From contig NW_021940923.1 in the NCBI RefSeq assembly GCF_004337985.1, positions 372,001-436,000 on the forward strand: a stretch of 64,000 nt of DNA, read 5' to 3'. The notes below the pieces were generated by a model, which made no database searches, was not told where the DNA came from, and saw only the letters and a program-made list of their open reading frames with translations. The stretch is from Pyricularia pennisetigena (taxonomy: Eukaryota > Ascomycota > Sordariomycetes > Magnaporthales > Pyriculariaceae). This document shows positions 1 to 10,739 of this stretch, piece after piece (position 1 is the first letter of the stretch; each line of letters begins with the position of its first letter). A program made the position numbers and the translations under genes.

Positions 1-523
1 AACGGTTTATAAAGGGATAAAACACCGAAAACCCCAACCTAAAAAGTTAACGACCCCGTTTTTATTTATTTGGAAAACCTTTAAAACTACCTAAAATATT
101 CGATTTTATATGCAAAAACTTTCCCATTCCAGCAAAACCAACGCTATTTTAGATTTCTTATTTGCAAAAATCCAAAAAACGCTCCGAAACCAAAAACATA
201 CTTTTGGTTAACGCGCAGCAAAAAGTCAGTTCATTGCAAATATTATTGGAAGCAATACGGCCGGCGAAAAAAGGGTAACTCCGGATCCAAGCGACTTTTT
301 GGTTAATAAACAGGATATTATTGGATTACAGGAAAATAATATAAAGAATTTGGAATTTTTAGCTGATAAAAAAAAGGTTAATAAACCGGAACAGCCTGAA
401 AACGATTATATTTTTATTCGTTAATAATTTTTCATTTAAATTAGTTTATAAAATTAGGTATTTCGTTGTTAAACTCATAGGTATAGCCAATAAAAGGGCT
501 GGCTATTAGGGGGTACCCGACAT
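1..523 (+). mobile_element. Pot2/Fot1-like DNA transposon, truncated 3' part
   Basis: This stretch matches the reverse complement of the better preserved Pot2/Fot1-like element at 37,298-52,783. Shared blocks include the C-terminal transposase region (about 60-430 here, against 51,340-51,460 and 43,810-44,110 there) and a terminal inverted repeat ending in the sequence GGGGGTACCCGACAT at 509-523. The 5' part lies outside the window. All frames carry stops and the copy is RIP-like AT-rich, so it is a dead fragment. The family assignment rests on the other copy, where the pipsqueak-type HTH and the DDE-region motif can be read. Confidence 0.7.
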
Positions 524-879
524 TGAATGACATTAACCCCATACGGATTGTAAATTTAATGGTTTTGCGTTATTTGGATTAAAATTTATATATAAAAATT
601 CCTTTCGCTTATACGATTTTCTACATATAAATTTTAACGGATTATAATCGTTACTAGTAAAATACGGAATGGGTACTAATATTGTTTATAAATTAGTAAA
701 AGGGATACCGCTATAAACGAATAAAACTTGGGCTATATCCAATTTTTAATTGGCGTACCGGGTGCAAAAGATTTTGGATTTATAAAAAAGGCCTACCAAT
801 TCTTATTTTTAACGATATTTTCTTTTTCTAATGTTTTGCGTGGTTATGGAATAGTAAGGGAGTGTCGGTCGCAAAAATG
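524..879. other. AT-rich stretch without recognisable gene
   Basis: This is decayed AT-rich DNA between the transposon end and the first dispersed repeat. The only open frame is 67 codons and has no recognisable motif. I see nothing else that can be supported. Confidence 0.5.
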
Positions 880-1062
880 CGAAAAGTTCCGCTATAAACG
901 GCGAAGATTAACAAATTGTCCTCAGATATAAACTAAAGCGTTCTTTGGATGAACTCACAGGTACATTGCAAAACCGCAATTAAGCTACGAATTGGAGCAA
1001 AGCGAACGAAGTGGATCAATTGTGGAGCTCTGGGCTTCAGGGATAAGCCCTGAGACTACTAA
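880..1062 (-). repeat. Dispersed repeat Z, copy 1
   Basis: This is the inverse of the segment at 5,262-5,460. Both begin (on the repeat's own strand) with TAGTCTCAGGGCTTATCCC, then share a block containing ATTGATCCA, TTCGCTCGCTTCGCTCC-like and GCGGTTTTGCAAT-like stretches, and end with a GACAA-TTGTC / TTTCGCCG tail. No coding capacity is visible. The tail is also shared with repeat Y, so Y and Z may be deletion variants of one non-autonomous element. Confidence 0.55.
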
Positions 1063-1249
1063 GTTCAACGATTAAAAGAATTAATTGTGCAATAATAATA
1101 TATTTTCTCTTTTACCTGCTAGTAGACGGTTATTTGCCACTTTAACGTTCCATTAGCCTTATACCTGATTCACCTTTTCCCCCCGTCAAACCTATTCCAT
1201 TTCGTAAACTTTATATAGAATCTAGTGCAAATAAAGTGCAAATACCTGC

Positions 1250-1390
1250 CACGAACGGCCAATTGTGACAAATTGTCCTTAAACTATAACGGGCGCGATT
1301 CTTCCGGCCAATATAACCGGTTGAAAAACTATGTGGCTAAAAGGTATATGGGGCGTTCGGACCCCGTAAAGGTCTAATTTAAACATTAAA
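1250..1390 (-). repeat. Dispersed repeat Y, 5' fragment
   Basis: On the minus strand this reads as the first about 140 bp of repeat Y (compare 37,085-37,230 and 4,706-4,850): a CTTAA-rich start, a GGGGTCCGAACG block, the CCACATAG / TTTTTCAACCGG stretch and the GGACAATTTGTCACAATT tail. It is RIP-decayed and non-coding. Confidence 0.55.
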
Positions 1391-1559
1391 ACTAAATGTC
1401 TTTATCGATAATAATTTTGCTATCGAGGCCAGTACCAGCGAAAAGGGCAAAATATCCGAAATTGGCCGCATTGTTAAGGCGTTGCTTTTTAGGAAGCCTA
1501 TAAATATAAAGGTAAGTTAAGGTTTCCGATTATTATAAGGTAATATACGTAAAAATACC

Positions 1560-2324
1560 CACTTTCTTGAATCACGATCGAAATGAGCATGAATTAAAGC
1601 ATTTCCCACTATTGTGGTTTGATTTTAAATTAGTACTTTCGGTTGTTTGGAAAGCTTAACTAAATTTGAATTCGTTTTTTATTCGTGGGGCTTACTTACT
1701 GTTTTCAAAATGTGAAAAAGAACTTACAAGGAATTGGGCTTTTGAATCGACAGAAATTGCATGAAAATTAGGGCATACATAAATTGTAAAAAGGGTAGGA
1801 TATACGTAAAGGAGGCCATTTTCGGGACAATATTTTATATCCGTTGTGCATTTAAAAACAATATTAGGTCCTTTATAATCGCATGTTTCTTTAATATTAT
1901 CGTAATACGATTGGAGTTGTTTAATTTTCTTTTCGTTGTGGGTTTTAAAATATGTATGCCGTAATTTTCGGTTATTTTTAAGGGCGCTAATAGCATCAGA
2001 CGCGAACGTTTTACATCTAAAATTTCCAGTTAATAACTGTAAAATTGATATATTAGGATTTTTTCCTATACCTTAACATAGCTTCTGTAATAGATATAAT
2101 TTGGTCATTATTACAACCCTGTGTTTCAGGGCGTTCTTGGGTTGCAATTTGCACAGAAGCTGACGAACTAGCTTCGGGTGTCTTTCCGGAAAATTTTCCT
2201 TTATTAGCTTTAATTATTTCCAAATCTTAAAAGCGTTTGGGGAGTTTGCTTTATTTTTTACCTCCAAATTGGTAAAAGCAGCAAAGGCCGCGCAGATAAA
2301 TGTTGGAATAATAAAATAACGCAT
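1560..2324 (-). pseudogene. RIP-decayed secreted metalloprotease-like gene (M35/deuterolysin-like)
   Basis: On the minus strand an ATG at 2,324 opens a hydrophobic leader (MRYFIIPTFICAAFAAF) like a signal peptide. The reading continues in a shifted frame with stops through a coding-like stretch (KTPEASSSASVQIATQERPE, then GCNNDQIISITEAM). From about 2,015 to 1,687 there is an unbroken run of over 100 codons with the feel of fungal M35/aspzincin proteases: a YFKTHNEKKIKQLQSYYDNI helix, paired cysteines (KETCDYKGPN, FKCTTDIKYC), then LYVYPTLFTIYVCPNF and DSKAQFLVSSFSHFENS. The family expects HExxH where SSFSH stands. The loss of H and E is not a simple RIP transition, so the assignment is tentative. 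Several stops and at least two frame changes make it a dead gene. It is not part of any transposon I can recognise, so it may be a host gene caught in the RIP block. Confidence 0.4.
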
Positions 2325-3045
2325 GGCTTAAGTGTGGGAAAAAGGTTACTTATATAAATGTTAAGATAATTGTAATTTTGGACAAGTAAAAACTGGTAAT
2401 ATAAACTAAATTTCTTTATTTAATAGCAAAAACAAAACGGAATAAAACCGATGGTTTTGGTTATTTACGCCTTGCTTTATATCTCTAACAATTTGCAATT
2501 TTTAGTAATAGTAAGGGTAAAAGACTTTTCCTTGATATAATTATCTATCACTGCGGGCCTTAGAATATTTACTAATTATATCCATGGTATTAATTATGGC
2601 GAAATAAAATTGTCTATGTGCATAAAGTTTCCAGCGAGTAATTGAAATAATAGAAGTTGAAATATAAAGTTATTAAATGAAAGGAAAGCTATTTTTATCT
2701 GGTTTATAGTAACATTTGCGAATTTAATTTTAAAACCTAAGGCGACCCCCAACCAACCCACATTTGGAGTTACGACGCCTTAAAACGATAAATTAAATAC
2801 TAAAACTATAGTTTATTAGGTTACGGTGCTAATTAAAATAAAATAACAATAATAAAATAAGTATTTATAATTAGAAAACAAACACTGTCGGGAAATCTTT
2901 CCACGTTTGTTTGAAATGTTTCTATCAAGTATATTACGGGGACAGGTAAAATTAACACCTTTTTACTATTGTATATTTTTCCATATTATTTAATTTTAAG
3001 CTTTACCCCTAAGGCCCAGAATTCCCGAAATGTGGTTAGCTATGG
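2325..3045. other. AT-rich stretch without recognisable gene
   Basis: This is decayed AT-rich sequence with short homopolymers and no open frame above 60 codons. No repeat shared with the rest of the window was recognised here. Confidence 0.5.
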
Positions 3046-3401
3046 CCTTGTATTAATTTCAATGCTTAAACTAAACCTTTGCGGGGTTTAAACGCTCCAT
3101 ATACCTTTTAACCACATGGTCTTTCGACCATTTACACTGGCAGAAAAAATCGCGTTCATTTTAAAATAAAGACATTTCGTTGTATTTCGCCACGTTGGCA
3201 AGTATTTACACTATATTCGCATTATGTATACACTGTATACGCAAAAATAATTATATGACCACTGTATCCAATTAAATTTTGAAGTAAAAGAACAAATAAA
3301 AGTCGTAGGAATATAGGGTAAGCTGCTTTATGATATTTGGACTTTTGTTATTTTTTAAACGCAGAAACCGCTATAATAGCTTCTTTAATTATACTAGTAT
3401 T
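3046..3401 (+). repeat. Dispersed repeat Y, near full copy
   Basis: This matches 4,706-5,063 along its length, and the split copy 37,085-37,297 plus 52,784-52,960. Landmarks in order are TCAATGCTTAAACTAAACC, a GGGGTTTAAACGCTC block, CCACATGGTCTTTCGACCA, TTTCGCCA, CACTATATTCGCA, GTATACGCAAAAATAAT and an AACCGCTATAATAGC stretch near the 3' end. This copy ends near TTATACTAG. It is non-coding and about 350 bp, so it behaves like a non-autonomous mobile repeat. Its class is unknown. Confidence 0.6.
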
Positions 3402-3716
3402 GTCGGAATATTTTCTTTGCGCAGTTCTGACTAAGATAATTATGGGGCTAAAGGTCTATATATATATATATAGACCTTCGGACCTGTAACGGACCCATTC
3501 CTGTACTTAGAAAAATACACAATCAATTTTATACCTATATACGAATCTTGTTGGTTCACCCTTGTTTTTGGACATGGGCTTTACATTAAGTCGAATCAAC
3601 AAATATTAAAATATTAAGTATATTTCTTTATCCTGCAGAGTATTCTGCTATTATTTATTTATTACTACAGATAATAGTAAATTATATAAGTATAATACGA
3701 TATAAAAAATGACTTA
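3402..3716. other. AT-rich stretch with TA microsatellite
   Basis: This holds a short (TA)n run near 3,460-3,475, flanked by an imperfect inverted sequence (AAGGTCTATATA / TATAGACCTT), and otherwise decayed AT-rich DNA. No gene is visible. Confidence 0.5.
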
Positions 3717-4224
3717 TCTTCTTAAGATGCATGAGGTTATATATAATGGATCCATTTTTATTTATTTATAATTTAGAATATGTAATGCCGAAATGCGGTT
3801 GTCGGATTATTCGTTAAACTTATATTTATAGGAATTGCCATGTGAAGGTCAGCGAATGGGGTTTACTATATACCGGGTAGAATACCCATTTTGCAACTAC
3901 GGATTTATTACCCTGTGCCACTGCGTGCAAACCTAGAAATGGTTTATATGGCAGTAAGGGTGTTTTTTTGCAAAACCCATACAAAATCATTCTTCGGAAA
4001 ATCGTTTGCGGCACCGGATCGCTTTCGGGCGTGCGGACCCCCATTTCGAGATCGGAAAGTAAATAAAGGAGATAAAATCAGTTTTCCCCCACCAATTAAT
4101 TAACCAATTAATCGCAAAATTAATGCATTTTATCCCTGCAATTACAGGCCTTGTAACGCTAGTTGATGCCACGCGGGACCTAGGTTTAATGCCTAACCCC
4201 CTGTTAATAACCCATACTGTCAAC
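3717..4224 (+). repeat. Degenerate solo LTR of the copia family
   Basis: This aligns along its length with the LTRs of copia A and B (20,646-21,199; 34,516-35,090; inverse at 6,166-6,716). Shared landmarks are TAATGCCGAAATG, GCGAATGGGGTTT, ATACCGGGT-AATACCCA, the AAATGGTTTATATGG block, TTTTCGGAAAATCGT, GCGGACCCCCATTTCGA, ATTACAGGC and the terminal CCATACTGTCAACG (TTAACA in intact ends). No internal copia sequence adjoins it, so it is best read as a solo LTR. The boundaries are approximate because the TGTTAA start has decayed. Confidence 0.65.
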
Positions 4225-4555
4225 GATATATTATTACCGACTTAAAAACGAATACTGCATACCATAATCGTGTGAAATAAACAATTTATCGATATTTACA
4301 TTTTTATACATAATTTACTAAGAAATTAAATATTTAACCTAATTGTTTAGAAAAACCGGATAAAACATTTATACAATCACTATATTATAATAATACACAT
4401 ATAATTATATATTAGTTATTTATCTTTTTTTTAGGAACTTCAATCAACGAAATAATATAAAAGATAAATAATACAAATTTACCATTTTTATATATAAAAG
4501 TATGTAAATAAATTATTGTTAATTACATACATTGCTTTGCATAAAGTTAGTCCAC
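4225..4555. other. AT-rich stretch without recognisable gene
   Basis: This is very AT-rich (long TA and AAT runs) with no open frame or shared repeat that I can support. Confidence 0.5.
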
Positions 4556-4705
4556 TTTCGTTTAGTTATAATCCACAGTATATAATGCCGAGATGGGGTT
4601 GTCGAATTATTCGTTAGTTTTATATTTATAGGAGTTGCGATAAAAAAGTCAGCAAATTGGGTTTACCTTATACCGGGTATAATACCCACCCGACACTTAC
4701 AAATC
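4556..4705 (+). repeat. Copia LTR fragment cut by repeat Y
   Basis: This matches the first third of the copia LTR (CAGTATATAATGCCGAGATG, GGAGTTGCGAT, TTATACCGGGTATAATACCC) and stops where repeat Y begins at about 4,706. The rest of the LTR is not found after the repeat, so the fragment is truncated and not simply interrupted. Confidence 0.55.
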
Positions 4706-5063
4706 ATAGTGTCAATGCTTAGATTAAACCCCCTGCTTCGCAGCGGGGACCGAACGCTTTATATACCTTTTAAACATATGGCATTTCGACGAATCACATT
4801 GGCCGAAAAGATCGCGCTCGTTTGATGTCAGGATAACTTGTTCATTTTCGCCGCTTATAGCGGGTCTCTGCACTATATTCGCACTTTGCATCCACTGCAT
4901 ACGCAAAAATAATAGTATAATTACTATACGGAGTGAAATATTTAAATAAGACAATAAATAGAAATCGTAAATATAAAAAGTAACCTGCGTTGGAATATTT
5001 GAATCTTTTACATCCTTTAAACGCTGGAACCGTTATTATAGCCCTCTTAATTATATAAGTATT
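4706..5063 (+). repeat. Dispersed repeat Y, near full copy
   Basis: This matches 3,046-3,401 and the split copy around the Pot2-like element. This copy retains CCCCCTGCTTCGCAGCGGGG, a GC-rich inverted sequence, near its 5' end, then TTGGCCGAAAAGATCGCGCTCG, a TTCGCCGCTTATAGCGGG stretch and CACTATATTCGCA. It ends near AATTATATAAG. No coding potential. Confidence 0.6.
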
Positions 5064-5261
5064 TAAATATTAAATATATTTTTCAAGTGTTAATCAATAT
5101 TATCAAATATGATTTTTTACCTTTAATAATAGTATTTGCTGTAAATATAGTATTTCTTTCATAATCTATTATTTTCATTAATATAATGGTGCAAAACGCA
5201 TACAATTATCGCTTATAATAGATATTTGATCAATGTTTTCAATTTTAACATATAATTTATC

Positions 5262-5460
5262 TAGTCTCAGGGCTTATCCCAAAAGCTTAAAATTCCACAA
5301 TTGATCCATTTCGCTCGCTTCGCTCCACTTCGTAACTCAATTGCGGCTTTGCAATATATTTGTGGGTCCATCCAAAAAACGCTCTGGTTCAGGTTTAAGG
5401 ACGATTTGTCGAATTTCGCCGTCTCTGGCGGTATTTTCGGCATTTTGGCGACCAACATTC
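5262..5460 (+). repeat. Dispersed repeat Z, copy 2
   Basis: This is the inverse counterpart of 880-1,062. It carries TCTCAGGGCTTATCCC at the start and ends with GGACGATTTGTCGAATTTCG and a GCGGTATTTTCGGCATTTTGG stretch. It looks like a non-autonomous repeat and has no gene. Confidence 0.55.
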
Positions 5461-6165
5461 CGTTATAAAAATATTAATAAAAATCGTAAAAATAAGCCGT
5501 TTGCACGTTAAAAATAGCTTTTCATACCGCTATTAACAACGATTAAATTCACATTTTTATTTCCTGTAACGGCCGAATTGGATACCACCTGCCCATAATC
5601 CGTTTATGGCGGTATTGTTTTTTCAGTATTTTGTCGATTTTTGATTTTTCTTAAATTATTTTTGTTTTTCGACCAAATATTATGATCTTTGCACGTGGAG
5701 GGTCGCGTACGTATATAAACAGTAATATTAATTTTTGGTATACATACCGTCTTATACAAGCAGTTATATAAATGGATAAGTAAAGAATATATATTTTTGT
5801 ATATAATTTACACTCGAAACGCCTTTATATTTTTACCATTTCTCACGATATTAAAACCAGAATTTCAGCGATTGGACTCCATATATAGGCCAACGCCCAC
5901 GCGCAATGAGGTTTTTATTATTGGTTTTAAAGAGTTTTATATGAAAAACATGCTAAATGTGTATATATTATTTATCTTTTGTTTAATTTAATTGATTTTA
6001 TATTCTTTCTATTATCCAACCAAATATATTGTTTCTGCCCCTCTGGGCCGATATACATTATATCATAGAAAATGACAATTTAATATATATATCTAATTAC
6101 ATTATGAATTAAATAAGCGAATAGGTAAGGTACATATAATTATATATATAATTTATGTTAACAAT
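5461..6165. other. AT-rich stretch without recognisable gene
   Basis: This is decayed DNA left of copia A. A 64-codon frame at 5,797-5,991 has no recognisable motif. The last 100 bp are nearly pure A/T. Confidence 0.5.
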
Positions 6166-6716
6166 ATGGGTTGCTAACAGGGGTTTAGGCATTAGCCTAA
6201 GTGCGGCGTGGTACTAGCTATATTATAAAAGCCTGTAATTACAGGGTTTAAATGCACTAAACTGTTCACTAAATTTGGGATTAATGAATTTGATTCATTG
6301 GTGGGGGAAACTTTGCTTTATCTCCCTTACATACTTTCCGATATCGAAATGGGTGTCCGCACCCCGCAAAGAATTCCGGTACCGCACACGATTTTCCGAA
6401 AAATTATTTTGTATACGTTGTTGAAAAAACACCCTCATTTCCATACAAACCATTTTTGGGTTCGCATTAATTTGTTAATTTGGTGAAAATTTTAACCAAG
6501 TACAGGGTAGCTGACTCGTAAATATAGGGTGGGTATTAAACCCGGTACAAGGTGAAACCCCATTCGCTGACTTTGAATCGCAATTCCTGCAACACATACA
6601 CAAAATATAACAGAAAATCCGACAGCCCCAATAGCCCCATTCCGGCACTATCTATTGTGGTTTATATACAGATAAAAATGGACCCATTACATGCTAAATA
6701 ACGCATATAATTAACT
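6166..6716 (-). repeat. 3' LTR of copia A
   Basis: This is about 551 bp. Plus-strand ends are TGTTAACAATATGGGTTGC at 6,166 and CGCATATAATTAACT at 6,716. It matches the other copia LTRs at full length. On the element strand it is directly preceded by AAAAAAAAGGGG (6,717-6,730), a good polypurine tract, which supports the orientation and the boundary. Confidence 0.8.
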
Positions 6717-6799
6717 CCCCTTTTTTTTGCTATTACTTACATAAAATCGGAAAAAAAAGTATATAAAAAATAAAACCCAAAAGAAATCCCTTTTGTATC

Positions 6800-7000
6800 C
6801 CAACCCGACTCGAACTCCCGATATAAACCCCCTGGATAACTAAACCCTTTATACCCACCTGTAACCCCCGAAATGGACGAACCCCCGAATTGGAAAAAAA
6901 CCCTCAGAATTGTGACAACCCCCGGATTCGAACCCCCGATTTGCACAATATTGACCCACGGAATTGATTATTAAGCCAGGTAGCTAATTTGGCTGTTCGT
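6800..7000 (-). other. tRNA-like promoter boxes inside copia A 3' region
   Basis: On the minus strand an A-box-like TTAGCTACCTGG (about 6,985) is followed by a B-box GGTTCGAATCC (about 6,930). A second B-box-like AGTTCGAGTCGGG lies about 110 bp further on (about 6,810). The T-stem does not pair and no clean anticodon arm forms, so this is not a working tRNA. It may be a SINE-like or tRNA-derived piece within the about 480-bp stretch (6,717-7,196) that copia B lacks. Confidence 0.35.
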
Positions 7001-7299
7001 TGGTAATAGTCCCAATTAGGTATATTATATAGGGTTTTTCGAATGCGTAAATCGCCCAAAACACGAGTTTTTTCAATTTTTATTCAATTTTTGGTATAAG
7101 GTCGGTATTAATTGCTTGTTAATTAATTTGTGCAGGGTAGATTCGGGTAATGCGGCCGGTACCAGGCTGATAAAAATCCAATATTTGCAAGTCAAGGAAC
7201 TGTAAAGGGTAATTAGCTAACGAATTAATTAAATAATACCCTAAAATTTAATAGGTAAAAACTAAGTTTTTAGGGGTTTGAACCCTATAAACTTTGAAA

Positions 7300-8130
7300 A
7301 GAATTTGTAAATTGGAAACGTTAGGGGTTTTCTTAGGCCATGAGCGGGTATTTGTTTGGATTAGAGGTATTTTAAGGTTATTAATCCTTTTAGAATTAAT
7401 TCCCGTACGTAATGAAACTTTAATAGCGTATGTTTAGTACGTTAGTAATGCGTAGGGTTATACGCGCTATGTATAAAGCCTGTGTTACTTCCAAATATTG
7501 CAATGAAACCTTTTATAGGTAGTCCAATTTTTATAAATAGGTTTTTAAACTATTGTTCTTTACGCAGGGCTTCCGTTAAAGCATCGGTTTCGGTTTTTGG
7601 AGTGTTTCAAGCTATAATATTAGCTTTTTTGCATTTCCACGTTGTAAAGCCCCTAAAAAGGGTATACAAATATCCGTAAATGGATTTTGAATTTTCCCTA
7701 GCCCCGGTAAAATCGCCATTACTTAAACCCAGTAATTTTAGGTTTTTAAAACCAGTTTTTAATAAATTGGGTGGTAATTCGGCTTTAAAGATTCTATTTC
7801 CATAATAAATAAATAAGGATTTAATACCCGCTAAATAACGCAATAGGTTTTTAGCTGCCGTTAAATGGATTGTAGTAATTTTTGTTAAAAAACGTGAAGA
7901 TTATTAAACCGTAAAACCGATATTCGGGCGCGTTAATAGCATTAAATATATAAGGGTGCCAATAGTACGTTATAATAATTTAATTTCTGGCGCATTTACG
8001 GGTTTACCCCCTTTATGTTTTAATATACCCGGTTGTAAAGGAATAAATATAGGTTTGCAATTAATTAATCCGAACGTTGCTAATGTTTCCTTTATATATT
8101 GATTTTGATGCAGCCAAAGTAGGCGTTTAG
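7300..8130 (-). pseudogene. Copia A pol, RT end and RNase H
   Basis: The minus strand reads MRYLAGIKSLFIYYG, then a copia RNase H signature LLGLSNGDFTGARENSKSIY followed by GYLYTLFRGFTTWKCKK (the family has SDSDFAG). The same stretch is found in copia B at 33,880-34,160. Several frames and stops mean it is decayed. It continues across G1 at 15,338: joining the flanks after removing one TTTAG restores continuity with copia B around 33,570-33,590. Confidence 0.75.
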
Positions 8131-8560
8131 TGTTACGACCAGACAGTTGGGCCAGTACCAGTGAGGCCAGGCGGGGTCACAGCCCTCCTAACGACAGACG
8201 GAACCCGACCGACAATAACGGGATTACATAAGGAAAAAATCACGTAACCTCACGTAACCACCAAAAAAGCGATCTCTTATAATTTGTAAAACCTCGATTG
8301 TGAATTACAAATTAAATAAATCAGGAAAATTATATTTGGAACATAATTTATATAAAACACGCTCGCTACCATATAAATAAATTCCATTTTAGGATTGTTT
8401 AGCAGCAATCAAACTTTAATTAACCTTAATATTTACTTGAAAACGATTATAATTTCACCCCAGTTATTGGAAACCCCCGTTACCCAATTAAAACGCTCAA
8501 TTGCTTTAACCCACTGTATTTTACTTTAAAAACAGATTACCCGGTATTTTAATCGTAATA
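8131..8560 (+). repeat. 5' LTR of G1
   Basis: This is 430 bp, the same length as the partner at 14,903-15,332, with inverted ends TGTTACGA / TCGTAATA (ancestrally TCGTAACA). It contains AGCAATCAAA at 8,404-8,413, which is complementary (allowing one RIP change) to TTTAATTGCT at 8,562-8,571 just after the LTR. This fits a self-priming arrangement. Confidence 0.85.
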
Positions 8561-8789
8561 TTTTAATTGCTCCTATTTAATATTTTACCTTCAAATATAC
8601 CGAACAATATCGCCGAAACAATATTTTCCAACAAAACCACCCTTTGAACCCTTTTTACCATTAACGCTCCGACCAACGCTAACGCTTTGCGTTAAATAAT
8701 CGCGACGCTCCAAGCAAAAAATCGATAATTTTAAAAACGAATAACCGAATAAATTAACCGAATTAATAGTAATTATATTAAATACTTTT

Positions 8790-9700
8790 TACCATTACCT
8801 TATAATAGCACCCCAAATACCTTGTAAGGATTTTTTACAAAAACCCGGGCCTATTTTCACTTTAACGAGGATAATTTCGATAATAACGCAAAAAAGGTTA
8901 TTTACGCAGTTTCGCTATTAAACGGCGATGCGCTTGCCTGGTTCGAACTAATCCTACGAAATTGTTTGGACTACGATAAGGAAAAAAACTGTAAAATTAA
9001 AATTAACCGCATTTTCGACGATTACGAAAATTTCGAAAAATATTTTAGGGGAGCATTCGGCAGCCCAAGCGAAAAACGCACGGTTAAACGTAAACTGGTG
9101 CGCTTTACCCAAATTAAATCGGTATCCAAATATACCAATAAATTTCGATTAATTACCGCCAAATTATTATAGGGCCCCGAAACCCTAATGGTACGTTTTT
9201 AAACGGGATTTAAAAAAAAAATTAAAAACGAACTTATTAAAAAAAAGCGACCCGATACCCTAACCGAGTACGTAAAATTAACAATTAAAATCGATAACCG
9301 ATTTTACGAACGAAAATTGGAACAACGCGAAAAACACAGCATATAAAAACCAATTTTGCGATAAACCAATACGGGACGCAAATATTAATACTTTAAACCG
9401 CTTTTCCAATATAATATTTCCTACGGAATATATAACGGATTTATAAACTTTAACGCGATATAATATGAAAAATTTCGCAAAAATCCCAAAAATGGTAAAT
9501 GTTTTAAATACGATAAATTAGGAAATATAACCAAATTCTGTCCCTAAAGCATTCCGGACCTATACCCCGACTCCAAAAAAGCACGAAAATTAAATACCAC
9601 CACCCACTAATAAATATAGCCGGATTAATACAGTTTAATAAACTGGACAGCATATTACGACGATAATTATATAATCCACAATAGCGCAAAAATAGACGCA
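8790..9700 (+). pseudogene. G1 gag remnant
   Basis: The frame at about 8,820-9,175 reads a Retrotrans_gag-type core: FFTKTRAYFHFNEDNFDN, then VSLLNGDALAWFELILRN and FRGAFGSPSEKRTVKRKL. At about 9,495-9,545 a decayed CCHC zinc knuckle is readable (NGKCFKYDKLGNITKFC; the second Cys and the His are lost, as RIP would do by TGC to TAC and CAC to AAC-type changes). Stops interrupt it. The same Gag is present in G2 (about 30,500-31,350) and G4 (about 49,900-50,600), both on the minus strand. Confidence 0.75.
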
Positions 9701-10739
9701 GGATAATACCTATAAAAATTTAAAGGGATTCGGACCCTAATAATAGGAAACCGCGTATTTATTAAAACCAAATTACCAATATAATTACGCAAATAAAACG
9801 CCAAATTACCCGAACCTACGGAATTAAATATTTTAAAAAAATCAAAACCAAAACTATTGGGATAAACCTACCATATCCGGATAATCCAATAAACCCCAAC
9901 GGACGTATTTAATAGCGAATTAAAAAACGAATTTGGCGAAAAAAAACTATATTTTTAAACCCATACAATACAGCAAGGGAAAACAACCCCTATATATATA
10001 AAAAAAAACTTATCGATTTATACCGAAACGACCAATTAGTGCAATTTCCCGGAATATTATTTCGAATATAAATGCAGAACCCTATAGGATTAATTAATCC
10101 AATTTTCGGAAACCACCTAACCTTGGATACCAAATATCCCAAATATATAAAAGTCTTTTGGGCAAAATATTTTCGAAACAATTGCGGATTATACTTTAAC
10201 AAAAAAATAGTCCACGATTTTTTTCCACGATAACGCAAAACAATAGGCATCCACGAAATATATACCACCATTAAATTACCCGACTGGGAAATTAAAATAA
10301 AATTCAATACCGAATTAGCGGTAATTTGTACCCTTTGTAACGATTACCCTATAATATATTATAATTAAAAACAATTCTTATAGTACGAATACACCCGAAA
10401 TATTTATAAAATACATATATTAGCCAAAATACAGGTATGGTACGAAATAAAGTTACGATAACCAGGACCCGCACCCATAACCAAAATCGTGTGGAATTTT
10501 AACGTTAAAAATAACGAAATACCCACGAATGCACGAAAAACGCCTGCACTAACAGGGCACCGATTTAATAAAATCAAAATTAAAAACAGCTATACGCCCC
10601 GAAATAAAAAAATAAAAACCCACGACGCGAATCCAGCAAATTAAAAAATTAAAATAATTAAACGGTACAGGGTACCAAACGGTAGCAATAAAAACGGAAT
10701 AAAGAGCTTTAAACGCCACGCAAGCCACGAAAACAGCAC

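Noticed and set aside
3046..3401. Repeat Y as a Helitron
   Set aside because: The CTAG end and palindrome are seen in one copy only and the 5' ends are not constant; not enough to assign the class.
3826..4223. Overlapping 70-78-codon frames in the solo LTR
   Set aside because: LTR sequence repeated elsewhere without conserved reading frame.
6920..7000. A tRNA gene on the minus strand
   Set aside because: A and B boxes are recognisable but the T-stem does not pair and no anticodon arm forms; kept only as tRNA-like sequence.
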